Counted from the stretch's first letter, positions 1 to 6,704 are shown. The stretch is DNA of 40,075 bases from a virus (IMGVR_UViG_3300025694_000012:1-40075); one strand, 5' to 3'. A program made the numbers and translations. Notes: generated from the letters alone by a model not told the origin.

Positions 1-92
1 TGATATTTCTGTCCGTCTTTGCTATAATCCTTGCAGGATACATTCACGGGCACATGAGTATCTCTGCTGTCTACAAAACTTTAAATCCATGA
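1..92 (+). CDS. C-terminal end of a small hydrophobic protein (partial)
   Basis: An open frame enters from the left edge (codons from base 3) and stops at TGA 90-92. The visible 29 residues start with a hydrophobic stretch (IFLSVFAIILAGYI) that could be the end of a membrane segment, then a short polar tail ending in LNP. The stop overlaps the ATG of the next gene (ATGA), which fits translational coupling. Small one-pass membrane proteins of unknown function are common in cyanophage early regions. No function can be assigned. Confidence 0.55.
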   Translation, partial: IFLSVFAIILAGYIHGHMSISAVYKTLNP

Positions 93-247
93 CTAAAAGA
101 GAATTTACTGGAAAGGGTGGTGAAACTTGGGAGTGGGAAGAAACTCCTGAAGTTACTGAAGCACTCAAGCAACTTCATGATAGAGTAAGACGTGCTAAAC
201 TCAAAGAGCAAGATGATCAACTAAACTATGACACAGGAGGAAAATGA
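89..247 (+). CDS. Small hypothetical protein, 52 aa
   Basis: ATG at 89 overlaps the previous stop (ATGA), and the frame ends at TGA 245-247, again overlapping the next ATG at 244. The protein starts MTKREFTGKGGETWEWEE and is highly charged, with a Lys/Arg/Glu/Asp-rich second half and no membrane segment. The double overlap supports its being a real member of a tightly packed early operon. I do not recognise a domain. Confidence 0.6.
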   Translation: MTKREFTGKGGETWEWEETPEVTEALKQLHDRVRRAKLKEQDDQLNYDTGGK

Positions 248-543
248 ACGATCAATTTATGAATGACGACCAATTTGATGAATTAATGGGAGATGTTGAT
301 CAGTTATTGAAAAGTGGACAGGAAAAGTATAAGAAAAAAATGAACAATATCAAGGAAGCAAGACTTGATTTTGAAGATATGGAACTTCTTCAATTAGAGT
401 TCTATGTAAATGAAATGGAGAAAAATTGTTCGATGGGTGGAGAGATCCGTCGTCATGAATCCATCTACCATAAAATCAAAAAAGAACAATCACGACGAAT
501 TCTTGTTAAACTTGAAGAAGAAGCACTCGGTAAATTCAAATGA
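244..543 (+). CDS. Hypothetical coiled-coil-like protein, 99 aa
   Basis: ATG 244 is preceded by a strong AGGAGG Shine-Dalgarno sequence at about 235-240, which fixes this start. The protein is rich in Glu, Lys, Leu and Met with no Pro, and is probably all helical, possibly a coiled coil, over residues 25-95. It overlaps its neighbours by 4 bases on each side. No catalytic motif is visible. Function unknown. Confidence 0.7.
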   Translation: MNDQFMNDDQFDELMGDVDQLLKSGQEKYKKKMNNIKEARLDFEDMELLQLEFYVNEMEKNCSMGGEIRRHESIYHKIKKEQSRRILVKLEEEALGKFK

Positions 544-767
544 AAGATCAACCAATCACAGTCGAAGACTATAAAGAGCACAGTCAAGAGTTCTTTGATA
601 AGTATTTTTATGTTGCCAAAGAACTTGGTGAAGGTGCTAAGGCAGAAGACATCCTTAAAATTATGGAGTCTCTTGCTGGTGTTGTTATGAAGAAAAGATC
701 TGAAACTAAAGTAGGACCTTTTGGATTTAATAAAAAACCACCCGAAGAGAACAATGATTCAGACTGA
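540..767 (+). CDS. Conserved cyanophage-type hypothetical protein, 75 aa
   Basis: ATG 540 overlaps the previous stop (ATGA). The N-terminal 55 residues look helical (ITVEDYKEHSQEFFDKYFYV then AKELGEGAKAEDILKIMESL). The last 20 residues are polar, proline-containing and end in NNDSD. I recall similar short proteins in T4-like cyanophages, but know no function. The next gene starts inside its last 14 codons, in another frame. Confidence 0.65.
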   Translation: MKDQPITVEDYKEHSQEFFDKYFYVAKELGEGAKAEDILKIMESLAGVVMKKRSETKVGPFGFNKKPPEENNDSD

Positions 768-1008
768 TACAAAACCAGAAGTCATTATACCAGAAGGTGC
801 CGAACTTATTGACGAGTGTTTCTATGTTTGGGCAACTCGTTATGGTTTGTTTTCTTCTATGACCAAAGATGGTCGTCAAATGCTCACTGGTGCCATTAAA
901 GAAAATGTGACTATTATGACACGATGGCACCTTAAGTGTGAACAAGAAGGTTGGCCTGAAGGTAGCACTAGAGTAGTGAATAGTGGCATAGTTAGTGGTA
1001 AACTTTAG
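754..1008 (+). CDS. Hypothetical protein, 84 aa
   Basis: The frame is open from a TTG at 721, but ATG 754 is the better start: it has a purine-rich GAAGAGA just upstream and reduces overlap with the preceding gene to 14 bases. The protein begins MIQTDTKPEVIIPEGAELID and has an aromatic centre (ECFYVWATRYGLF) and a Trp-containing C-terminal half. No recognised domain; soluble by composition. Confidence 0.6.
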   Translation: MIQTDTKPEVIIPEGAELIDECFYVWATRYGLFSSMTKDGRQMLTGAIKENVTIMTRWHLKCEQEGWPEGSTRVVNSGIVSGKL

Positions 1009-1059
1009 TATATGAAGGTTAAAGTGTTAAATACTTAAAACATCCAAACAAATCTTAAA

Positions 1060-1212
1060 GTGGATTTATCCGACAAAAAAGCAACAAAAAAAATTATCAA
1101 AAGATCTAAAAAACATCCTGAATGGTATTCTCAAGAAGAAGTTTTATATGCTAAAATGATTAGAAAGCAATTAAAGAAAAATGAAAGACAGTCTGAAAGT
1201 AGACCAGAATAA
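1060..1212 (+). CDS. Small basic hypothetical protein, 50 aa
   Basis: GTG start at 1060, stop TAA 1210-1212. The protein begins VDLSDKKATKKIIKRSKKHP and continues EWYSQEEVLYAKMIRKQLKK. It is very basic, with an N-terminal Lys/Arg cluster and a central WYSQEEV stretch. I recall similar short basic proteins in T4-like cyanophages. Its last 11 codons overlap the next gene in another frame. No function is known to me. Confidence 0.55.
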   Translation: MDLSDKKATKKIIKRSKKHPEWYSQEEVLYAKMIRKQLKKNERQSESRPE

Positions 1213-1336
1213 AGACGGAACCTTTAGTCTTGAATGGGATAAAGATGATCCTAATTGGAAGTTCTTAAATGGTATGACAAGTAAGGAAATTCAGGAAATT
1301 GTAAATCGAGCAATCAAAGATCAACTTGACTCTTAA
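1181..1336 (+). CDS. Small hypothetical protein, 51 aa
   Basis: ATG 1181 to TAA 1334-1336, overlapping the end of the previous gene by 32 bases. The protein starts MKDSLKVDQNKDGTFSLEWD and ends with a predicted helix (TSKEIQEIVNRAIKDQL). The pattern of a short beta-type stretch (GTFSLEWD), then DPNW, then a C-terminal amphipathic helix resembles short conserved cyanophage proteins I remember. Function unknown. Confidence 0.55.
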   Translation: MKDSLKVDQNKDGTFSLEWDKDDPNWKFLNGMTSKEIQEIVNRAIKDQLDS

Positions 1337-1346
1337 TAATAAAAAA

Positions 1347-1577
1347 ATGGCACTCTCAGAATCAGTCGAAGCATCACTCAAAGAAGCAGAACAATCACTT
1401 CGCAATGCACTTGCATTTGCGGCAAGGCAAGAAAGACCAATGGTTTGCAACAATATTGCAGAGATGATAAGTAAAATAGAATCAGTTATCTCTACTGATG
1501 AAATTCTTGATAAACTTGAAAATCGTAATCCTGGAGATAGTGGCATCTTTGACTCTTGGTTTAATACTGATGAATAA
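1347..1577 (+). CDS. Conserved cyanophage-type helical hypothetical protein, 76 aa
   Basis: ATG 1347 is chosen over an in-frame TTG at 1326, which would lie inside the previous gene. The protein starts MALSESVEASLKEAEQSLRN and is predicted nearly all helical up to residue 60, with a loose tail ending in SWFNTDE. Proteins with this MALSESVE-type N-terminus recur in T4-like cyanophages. No catalytic motif is present; a small binding protein is possible, but that is a guess. Confidence 0.7.
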   Translation: MALSESVEASLKEAEQSLRNALAFAARQERPMVCNNIAEMISKIESVISTDEILDKLENRNPGDSGIFDSWFNTDE

Positions 1578-1613
1578 ATGTGAATAAAAACTTAAATTCC
1601 TAGATAATATTGG

Positions 1614-1629
1614 ATTCTAATGTTAGAAT
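1614..1629. repeat. Short perfect inverted repeat in a 74-base intergenic gap
   Basis: ATTCTAA (1614-1620) and TTAGAAT (1623-1629) are perfect inverted repeats separated by TG. The gap lies between two small genes. There is no T-run, so it is not a classical terminator; it could be a protein-binding site or chance. Confidence 0.3.
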
Positions 1630-1651
1630 ATCAACACACCGAAAGAAATCT

Positions 1652-1807
1652 ATGACTTTACCAAAAAACGGCAAGAAATTGACCGAAATGGAGGAAAAAA
1701 GCATGAAAATTGCCCTAAAAGAGGCAGATATACGTGCAATTCATCCTGAAAGAATGGAAGCTCTTGCTCATTATTTGGTAGAAAAGGCAAAAAGTCAAAA
1801 TAAATAA
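1652..1807 (+). CDS. Small basic hypothetical protein, 51 aa
   Basis: The frame is open from TTG 1610, but ATG 1652 follows GAAAGAAA and is the more likely start. The protein begins MTLPKNGKKLTEMEEKSMKI and is Lys/Glu-rich and helical throughout, ending KAKSQNK. No domain recognised. Its stop codon overlaps an AATAAATA element that may drive the next gene. Confidence 0.5.
   Translation: MTLPKNGKKLTEMEEKSMKIALKEADIRAIHPERMEALAHYLVEKAKSQNK
1799..1806 (+). promoter_or_regulatory. T4-late-promoter-like AATAAATA upstream of CP12
   Basis: AATAAATA at 1799-1806 lies 22 bases before the CP12 start at 1829. It is one base off the T4-type late element TATAAATA. In AT-rich DNA this match is weak, and CP12 is normally expected early, so this is a low-confidence call. 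Confidence 0.25.
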
Positions 1808-1828
1808 AAGTATAAGAACAGTAGCACA

Positions 1829-2056
1829 ATGGAAAACATCGAAACTCACATCGCCAAGGACAAAGAAATCCTTGACAATCCTATGATCTCTCCCAATCAA
1901 CGTCGTCACATTGAAGGTGAACTACATGAATTGGAAGAATATGCTGAACATCATAAGAAAGAAATTGAAGCAGGTGATCATCACGATCCGTCATACCTTG
2001 AGTTGTTCTGTGATCAGAACCCATCAGAACCCGAATGTTTGGTTTATGAAGACTGA
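1829..2056 (+). CDS. cp12: CP12-like Calvin-cycle inhibitor, 75 aa
   Basis: ATG 1829. The C-terminus (residues about 57-75) has the CP12 signature: Cys61, an Asn-Pro pair, then Glu-Cys70 and a V-Y-E-D end, i.e. the redox-active C-terminal cysteine pair that binds GAPDH in cyanobacterial CP12. The N-terminal part (ETHIAKDKEILDNP then SPNQRRHIEGELHELEEY) matches the cyanophage version as I remember it rather than the host one, and the N-terminal cysteine pair of long CP12 forms is missing. Known role: CP12 ties GAPDH to phosphoribulokinase and shuts off carbon fixation; phage copies are thought to divert NADPH and carbon to nucleotide synthesis. A terminator follows directly. The family call rests on the C-terminal motif. 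Confidence 0.8.
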   Translation: MENIETHIAKDKEILDNPMISPNQRRHIEGELHELEEYAEHHKKEIEAGDHHDPSYLELFCDQNPSEPECLVYED

Positions 2057-2083
2057 TTGAGACAGTTTGAGAAGTGTCACACT

Positions 2084-2104
2084 GACCCTTACAGGGTCTT
2101 TTTT
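2084..2104 (+). terminator. Rho-independent terminator after CP12
   Basis: GACCCT (2084-2089) and AGGGTC (2093-2098) form a 6-bp stem around a TAC loop, followed by six T (2099-2104). This classical intrinsic terminator closes the first small-gene block. Confidence 0.8.
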
Positions 2105-2110
2105 ATGCCT

Positions 2111-2116
2111 TATAAT
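2111..2116 (+). promoter_or_regulatory. Consensus -10 box TATAAT
   Basis: A perfect TATAAT at 2111-2116 comes 7 bases after the terminator T-run and 26 bases before the next ATG. I see no good -35 box; the T-run lies where one would start. The stretch from about 2105 to 2130 is nearly identical to that around 8113-8138, upstream of another small gene, so it is a reused promoter module. Confidence 0.6.
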
Positions 2117-2141
2117 ATAGAGGTAATCAAGCAAAGGCACC

Positions 2142-2555
2142 ATGGGTACCCGTTCCCGCATCGGCATCCAACTTCAAGATGAGAGCATCGTTTCTGTTTA
2201 TTGTCATTATGATGGATATCCTGCGTTCAATGGTAAAGTTCTGCGTGACAACTATGATACCGTTGAGAAAGTAAAAGAACTGATTGATGGTGGTGATATG
2301 TCCTGCACCTGGACTAATTCTGGTTGGGGTAATGAAACTCTGCCTGAGTCTGGTGCTCTGTATTATACTATGCGTGGTGAATCTCTTGAAGATAATGCAC
2401 CACGTCTTGACAAAGATATGGAAGAGTTTTTCTCTGATGGTGAAGAATACTCCTACATCTTCCGTAATGGTAACTGGTTTGCTTATGACATGCATCAGTT
2501 TGAAGATATGGTAGCACCAGAACCTGTGGAAATCCCTGCTGGTCCAGTTGCCTAA
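2142..2555 (+). CDS. Conserved cyanophage hypothetical protein (MGTRSRIGI family), 137 aa
   Basis: ATG 2142 follows a TATAAT promoter. The N-terminus MGTRSRIGIQL, followed by VYCHYDGYPAFNGKVL and a GGDMS motif near residue 50, is a pattern I recognise from proteins widespread in T4-like cyanophages and some bacteria. The C-terminal third is acidic and aromatic (EEYSYIFRNGNWFAYDM). The first beta strand plus the HYDGYP loop suggest a compact alpha/beta fold. No enzymatic activity is known to me. It stands as a single-gene unit between a terminator-promoter module and a second hairpin-promoter module. Confidence 0.75.
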   Translation: MGTRSRIGIQLQDESIVSVYCHYDGYPAFNGKVLRDNYDTVEKVKELIDGGDMSCTWTNSGWGNETLPESGALYYTMRGESLEDNAPRLDKDMEEFFSDGEEYSYIFRNGNWFAYDMHQFEDMVAPEPVEIPAGPVA

Positions 2556-2565
2556 GTGTCCCAAT

Positions 2566-2590
2566 GCATCCTGAAACCCTCTCAGGATGC
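2566..2590 (+). terminator. Perfect 9-bp hairpin, terminator-like
   Basis: GCATCCTGA (2566-2574) and TCAGGATGC (2582-2590) pair perfectly around a 7-base loop just after the stop of the preceding gene. There is no T-run; the next promoter's -10 box follows at once. It may act as a terminator or an RNA stabiliser for the upstream transcript. Confidence 0.5.
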
Positions 2591-2598
2591 CCTATAAT
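2571..2598 (+). promoter_or_regulatory. Promoter: CTGAAA - 16 bp - TATAAT
   Basis: TATAAT at 2593-2598 with a -35-like CTGAAA (4 of 6) at 2571-2576, spacer 16. The -35 box lies inside the hairpin. The same arrangement, with the same CTGAAA and spacer, recurs at 8096-8123. It would drive the gene starting at 2622. Confidence 0.6.
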
Positions 2599-2621
2599 AT
2601 GTTCATACAAGGGAAACCACC

Positions 2622-2990
2622 ATGACTGCCACTTTCACTGACTACGTTGCTCAACAGGATGCACGTAACACCATTCAGTTGAATGTCACCAAGTATGCTC
2701 TCATGCTTTGTGATGCACTGCAACAGTCTCATCAGCGTCAACATCCAAATGGTCGTAACTATTCTTATGCACTGATCTCCGGTCGTAAGTATCATAAAGT
2801 GATGCAGTGTGTCGATGGTCAGACGGAATCAGTTCATGCCTTCATTGATAAGAAAACTGGTGAAGTATACAAGGCAGCATCATACAAGGCACCAGCAAAA
2901 GGTGTTCGTTTCAATCTGCTAATCATCGAAGAACGTGAGTTTGTGTTGGAGAACTGTGATTGGGCAGGTGGTTATCTTTACATTCGTTGA
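2622..2990 (+). CDS. Conserved cyanophage hypothetical protein, 122 aa
   Basis: ATG 2622 follows its own promoter. A helical N-terminal half is followed by a beta-rich half with GRKYHKVM, SVHAFIDKKTGEVYKAASYK and a final WAGGYLYIR. I recall the VHAFVDKKTGEVYKPAS-type segment from many T4-like cyanophages, so this is a conserved phage protein. No catalytic residues stand out and I know no function. It starts a run that continues with 3027 and then a chain of overlapping small genes. Confidence 0.75.
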   Translation: MTATFTDYVAQQDARNTIQLNVTKYALMLCDALQQSHQRQHPNGRNYSYALISGRKYHKVMQCVDGQTESVHAFIDKKTGEVYKAASYKAPAKGVRFNLLIIEEREFVLENCDWAGGYLYIR

Positions 2991-3026
2991 TTATTCCCAA
3001 ATCTTTTCATTAAACACTGAATTATT

Positions 3027-3410
3027 ATGGCACACGAATACGATCTCACGGAACAATCTGATCTTGATATGTTAGATGAGGTTGATGGTGAGTATTACAA
3101 TTGGGATCAGAATCACTCTGGTTATTTGTGGTTGACTGATGCATGTGTGGAGAAGTATGGATTAGAGAAGGGTATGGATGTAGAACCCATTGACTGGGAT
3201 ATTTGGGATGATGAGTATTACGCTGAATACAAAGAGATGGGATTAAAGTGGGATCTTCCTATTCAACAATATGCCTCAGTGCATGATAAGGATGGAAAGT
3301 ATCTCCGTGATTGCACCTATGAAGACTGGGAAGTATGTAAGGCAAATGGTATTAAGGAAGAAATGTTAAGTGATGAAGGTTGTGAAATTATGGGATGGTG
3401 TGACGGATGA
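3027..3410 (+). CDS. Acidic, aromatic-rich hypothetical protein, 127 aa
   Basis: ATG 3027. The protein is very acidic and rich in Trp and Tyr, with repeated short D-W and E-Y patterns (IDWDIWDDEYYAEYKEMG around residues 55-75). Such composition is seen in DNA-mimic and inhibitor proteins of phages, but nothing specific identifies it as one. The stop overlaps the next ATG. Function unknown. Confidence 0.65.
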   Translation: MAHEYDLTEQSDLDMLDEVDGEYYNWDQNHSGYLWLTDACVEKYGLEKGMDVEPIDWDIWDDEYYAEYKEMGLKWDLPIQQYASVHDKDGKYLRDCTYEDWEVCKANGIKEEMLSDEGCEIMGWCDG

Positions 3411-3568
3411 TTGTAAATCTAACAAAGAATGAGATAAAGCATCTTGTATATCTTCTGGGTAAAGGAGATGCTGATTATCCTGAATTAAATCAGAATTTAC
3501 TGAACAAATTAGGATCACTGATTGAAGTCTGTACTTGCAAAGAAAAAAATTCTGAGACTGAACAATGA
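3407..3568 (+). CDS. Small hypothetical protein, 53 aa
   Basis: ATG 3407 overlaps the stop of the preceding gene (ATGA), and its own TGA 3566-3568 overlaps the next ATG at 3565. The protein begins MIVNLTKNEIKHLVYLLGKG, contains a C-x-C pair near residue 42 and ends in a polar tail. It looks helical and soluble. Supported mainly by the ATGA coupling on both sides. Confidence 0.55.
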   Translation: MIVNLTKNEIKHLVYLLGKGDADYPELNQNLLNKLGSLIEVCTCKEKNSETEQ

Positions 3569-3723
3569 AAGCATCATCTGATCGATGGATTGTCTCATGG
3601 AAACGTGAGAAGAAAAATGGTTACACTTCAACTCAGCAAGTTGTAGTCTATGGAATCAAAAATGTTGAGCACATTATCAATACAATGGTTCCGACAGATG
3701 AATGGAGTGTAACACCAGCATGA
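3565..3723 (+). CDS. Small hypothetical protein, 52 aa
   Basis: ATG 3565 to TGA 3721-3723, coupled by ATGA on both sides. The protein starts MKASSDRWIVSWKREKKNGY and continues with a beta-strand-like VVVYGIKNVEHIIN. It is predicted to be a small alpha/beta protein. No recognised family. Confidence 0.5.
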   Translation: MKASSDRWIVSWKREKKNGYTSTQQVVVYGIKNVEHIINTMVPTDEWSVTPA

Positions 3724-3854
3724 CTGCTAAAGAAAAACTTTTATTCTTATCATCTTTTATCTGGGTTTTACATTGGGGAACATGTCTTACATCTTTCATA
3801 GTGGATACGGTTATTCTCAAAAACGGTGTGAGGATATTGCCCATTGGTTTTTGA
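3720..3854 (+). CDS. Possible small membrane protein, 44 aa, overlapping the next gene
   Basis: ATG 3720 overlaps the previous stop (ATGA), and the frame runs to TGA 3852-3854, overlapping the metallopeptidase gene by 73 bases. The product begins MTAKEKLLFLSSFIWVLHWG and has one hydrophobic segment (about residues 7-30). The coupling favours a real gene; the long overlap argues for caution. The last part may just be fortuitous read-through. Confidence 0.35.
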   Translation: MTAKEKLLFLSSFIWVLHWGTCLTSFIVDTVILKNGVRILPIGF

Positions 3855-4198
3855 GTGAATTTTTCCCACGACACAAAATTGTGGTAGAGATTGAACATAA
3901 AGGTCTCAAACGTGATGGTGTTGTTGGGTATTGTGATGTGATTGGTAATGATTATCGGCCACGACACTTCTTGATTGAACTTCAGGCACGTATGTCTGAG
4001 GAGATGTATATAAAAACTCTTTTTCATGAACTGACTCATCTGGCACAGTGGGTAGGTGGTTCTCTGCGGTTTCATCATGGAAAAATGAGGTATTGTCAGG
4101 AACCGGTGGAGAATTATGATTATTGGGATCAACCACATGAAATTGAGGCACGGAAGGAAGAAGTAAGGCTATATGATCAGTGGTTAAATGAGGAATAG
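3782..4198 (+). CDS. SprT-like zinc metallopeptidase, 138 aa
   Basis: ATG 3782 is chosen over an in-frame TTG at 3773. The HExxH zinc motif is clear (H82-E-L-T-H86, followed by LAQW), and a downstream glutamate in the PHEIEAR stretch (residues 119-124) is the likely third ligand, as in small SprT/minigluzincin-type peptidases. Nothing resembles a signal peptide, so it should act in the cytoplasm. Similar small HELTH proteins occur in many T4-like cyanophages; their substrate is unknown. It ends the first block; the nuclease promoter begins about 30 bases downstream. Confidence is high for a metallopeptidase fold, low for a specific role. Confidence 0.75.
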   Translation: MSYIFHSGYGYSQKRCEDIAHWFLSEFFPRHKIVVEIEHKGLKRDGVVGYCDVIGNDYRPRHFLIELQARMSEEMYIKTLFHELTHLAQWVGGSLRFHHGKMRYCQEPVENYDYWDQPHEIEARKEEVRLYDQWLNEE

Positions 4199-4229
4199 AG
4201 TGTGCCAGTCGGCAAACCGGTTCAGATGC

Positions 4230-4258
4230 TTGACATTACCATGAATCGGTGATATATT
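4230..4258 (+). promoter_or_regulatory. Strong sigma-70-type promoter TTGACA - 17 bp - TATATT
   Basis: TTGACA (4230-4235) and TATATT (4253-4258) are separated by exactly 17 bases. It lies 53 bases upstream of the nuclease gene, which has an AAGGAG ribosome-binding site. This suggests independent early expression of the nuclease by the host polymerase. Confidence 0.8.
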
Positions 4259-4311
4259 AGATTCATGGGAGAAATCCCCGATCAACATTAGTCTTTAAGG
4301 AGATTGTAATT

Positions 4312-5454
4312 GTGTCCAAAACAAAAAAGCAAGGTGCAGGAACATCAATCGAGCATTATATTCAAGATGCAGCAGAGATTCGATTGACCGCACGTTTACA
4401 AGAAGAGGCAGAGAGATTAGGAGTTGCCTCTAAGAGCATTTCTTCAGAAATCAATAAGGAATTTGAGAAGGCATGTGTAGACGGTAATATTGAGACTAAG
4501 TTCTCTAAGAGTAAGTATTCTAAAAATATAGAAGCAACATATCAGTCTATAGTTCAGGATCTTATTAAGAAATATCCTGATCGTAAGTTTTATTTTCAGT
4601 GTGTAGATACAGAGTATCGCAATTTAGGAAAGAAAGGTGATATTCTTATTCATTTTGATGATGGTGAGAAAATCTCTGTTAGTGTTAAGAATTATCAGAA
4701 TGGATATTCTTCTATTCAGGTATGTTCAGGAACATTTAATTCTACATTAAATAACATCTTATTTGATAATACTGATTGTTCTCCTGGAATGTATATTTCA
4801 CCTTATGGTGTAAAGTTTAAGGGAAGCAATAGAGAGTATCGTGATGGACTTGTAATGAGACAATATCCTGAATTACTTCCTTTCTTTGGTAAGTTGGATA
4901 ATATTAATGATAGTATTCGTGACTACTATATTAATAGTCCAGAGGCAGAGCATTATGAAAATGTAGCAGATCAGTGGAAGAAGGATTGTTCTTCTGTTGG
5001 TACTGAAGTTGCACCTCTTGTTGTTGAGGCACTTTCATTTCTACCTAATGAATCGGTTCTTGGTAGAATGCAGAAAGCAACTGGTTTAGTATCTGATGAG
5101 CATCTACTCTGTCTTGGTAAAGGTGAATATCTATTCTCTGTTACTAATGAGGATTATCATAAACTTTGCAATCGTGTAAAGGCAGCAACTCATGTTGAGT
5201 TGGAGAGTAGAGGACAATCAGTTTTCTATCATATCTGTGATGCTGATGGTGTAATCATTAGTATTAATCAACCATGCACACTGCAAAAGAATGGAGCATG
5301 GTTTGCAACCAATGAACCAAAGTTTGAGGGTGTTCGTGAAAAGAATGATAAAGGTAAAAAGTTTATGCTTAAGTGGGGTCAAAGAAGACCACGTAAGAGT
5401 AAAGAACTTGCAACATCTACAAACATGTATCTTAAATTAAAAGACTATATGTAG
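4312..5454 (+). CDS. PD-(D/E)xK-like nuclease, putative restriction endonuclease, 380 aa
   Basis: GTG start at 4312 with AAGGAG at 4297-4302. Residues about 107-131 read like a PD-(D/E)xK core: K-K-G-D110, a beta hairpin (ILIHFDDGEKISVS), then S124-V-K126 followed by NYQNG. The middle acidic residue is Ser, a known variation in such families (S-x-K forms). Residues 1-90 are helical; residues 290-380 are basic and could bind DNA. The gene has its own promoter, and two adenine-methyltransferase-type proteins lie downstream, which fits a restriction-modification-like or self-protecting host-DNA-degrading system. Alternatives are a homing-type or host-takeover nuclease. The nuclease call rests on one motif; the restriction role is inference from context. 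Confidence 0.55.
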   Translation: MSKTKKQGAGTSIEHYIQDAAEIRLTARLQEEAERLGVASKSISSEINKEFEKACVDGNIETKFSKSKYSKNIEATYQSIVQDLIKKYPDRKFYFQCVDTEYRNLGKKGDILIHFDDGEKISVSVKNYQNGYSSIQVCSGTFNSTLNNILFDNTDCSPGMYISPYGVKFKGSNREYRDGLVMRQYPELLPFFGKLDNINDSIRDYYINSPEAEHYENVADQWKKDCSSVGTEVAPLVVEALSFLPNESVLGRMQKATGLVSDEHLLCLGKGEYLFSVTNEDYHKLCNRVKAATHVELESRGQSVFYHICDADGVIISINQPCTLQKNGAWFATNEPKFEGVREKNDKGKKFMLKWGQRRPRKSKELATSTNMYLKLKDYM

Positions 5455-5474
5455 TCTAATGTTTTGATTTATTA

Positions 5475-5506
5475 ATGAATCTTTCAAACTCACTTGAAAG
5501 ATTCAT
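5475..5506. terminator. Perfect 13-bp hairpin between nuclease gene and next gene
   Basis: ATGAATCTTTCAA (5475-5487) and TTGAAAGATTCAT (5494-5506) are perfect inverted repeats around a 6-base loop (ACTCAC). No T-run follows on either strand. It lies 20 bases after the nuclease stop, so it may terminate or stabilise the nuclease transcript, or bind a dimeric regulator. Confidence 0.55.
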
Positions 5507-5544
5507 ATATACATGGTATTCTTGAAACAACCTTTAAAAAAACA

Positions 5545-6621
5545 ATGAGTAAGCATTCCTTCGGCGTAATTAACGCACAAAAATTTCCAAAAGCACCCGA
5601 TTGTAAAGAGGGGTATGAATGGATTGATGGTGGAGATGTTAAGATGATCCCAATTGAAAATTGGGAGTCTGATTATGAGTGTGATGCAAATACTAAAATA
5701 AATGATCACACAAATTATGAAAAAGTAGAGAGTAATTTACAAGCAACGGGATTTGATCATTCTTTTGAACCAGGACATGCAGTTCCTATCCCTGGGACAA
5801 ATAATGTTTCAGGAAAGAGTGCTAGAACTCGTCATAATATTCTTAAAAACAATGGATATAAGTATTATCCAACTAGGTTAATGACACCTGTTGAGGGATA
5901 TGATGAAAGAATATCATCATTTTCTGAGGCGATGTCTGCTGATCTGCAACATAAACCACATAGAGAATTGAGTATGAAGCAAATTGCACAACAAATGTGG
6001 GCACAAAAAGATAAAGGTATTTCCTGGTATCATGGGCAACCCGTTAATCCTGTGACCGGAGAAATTATCTATGGGGATGATGAATTTGATCATGCTTATG
6101 ATACAGAGTTTGGAATCAATCAGGTATTTTGGCATAAAGTTCCAAGGGGAACTATCAGAAATTTAGTAAACAAAGGATTTTCCACTGCTGTGAAAATCAA
6201 TGATAAAGATGAGAGAGTAATTAAGCAAGAAGTCAAAGATCATGAACTTGGAAATGGTAATGATGGATATAAAGTCAGTTTGATTTGTATGGATGACGCT
6301 GGCGCAAATGCTCCTGCTAAATTGTGGAATTTGTTTATGAATCCAAATAATAAGATTCGTCACATTATTTTCACTAAAAAAGCACAAACGGCAGAAGAAG
6401 TGAAAACAATGAGAGAGACCTGGAGAAAAACTTTGATTAATTATGCAAAGATTGCTATTCAGTTTTCTCTGCAAAATAAATATATTTCTCCCGAAACAAG
6501 GGAAGAATTTATTAATGAGCGACTTCATATAATGTTTGCAAATTTTGAACTTTATGGGTATAATCATCTTGAGGATGAGGAAAATTATGTGAAGATTGAT
6601 ATGTTTCGTGAGTATGTTTGA
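5545..6621 (+). CDS. Unknown protein in the nuclease/methyltransferase cassette, 358 aa
   Basis: An in-frame TTG at 5494 lies inside the hairpin; ATG 5545 (MSKHSFGVINAQKFPKAPD) is the more natural start, though its ribosome-binding site is weak. Visible features: a segment FEPGHAVPIPGTNN near residue 85, then GKSARTRHNILKNNGYKYYP, a central WYHGQPVNPVTGEIIYGDD (about residues 155-175), and a helical C-terminal third. I recognise no nuclease, ATPase or methyltransferase motif. Its position between a putative nuclease and the methyltransferase halves suggests a partner such as a specificity or control subunit, but this is only context. Confidence 0.65.
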   Translation: MSKHSFGVINAQKFPKAPDCKEGYEWIDGGDVKMIPIENWESDYECDANTKINDHTNYEKVESNLQATGFDHSFEPGHAVPIPGTNNVSGKSARTRHNILKNNGYKYYPTRLMTPVEGYDERISSFSEAMSADLQHKPHRELSMKQIAQQMWAQKDKGISWYHGQPVNPVTGEIIYGDDEFDHAYDTEFGINQVFWHKVPRGTIRNLVNKGFSTAVKINDKDERVIKQEVKDHELGNGNDGYKVSLICMDDAGANAPAKLWNLFMNPNNKIRHIIFTKKAQTAEEVKTMRETWRKTLINYAKIAIQFSLQNKYISPETREEFINERLHIMFANFELYGYNHLEDEENYVKIDMFREYV

Positions 6622-6704
6622 TCTAATCTAACAGATAAAGTATAACGACATTATTCTCATTGGAGATTGGTTTGTTTAATTAAATAAATCACCTCTAAGA
6701 GAAT

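Noticed and set aside
2127-2564. A 145-codon open frame on the minus strand
   Set aside because: It lies wholly opposite a well-supported + strand gene, has no promoter or ribosome-binding site of its own, and every convincing gene here is on the + strand.
3027-3410. Naming the acidic 127-aa protein a DNA-mimic anti-restriction protein
   Set aside because: Acidic composition alone is not evidence; no Ocr/ArdA-type pattern was recognised.
3677-4138. A 153-codon minus-strand open frame
   Set aside because: Antisense shadow of the metallopeptidase gene, which has a real HExxH motif.
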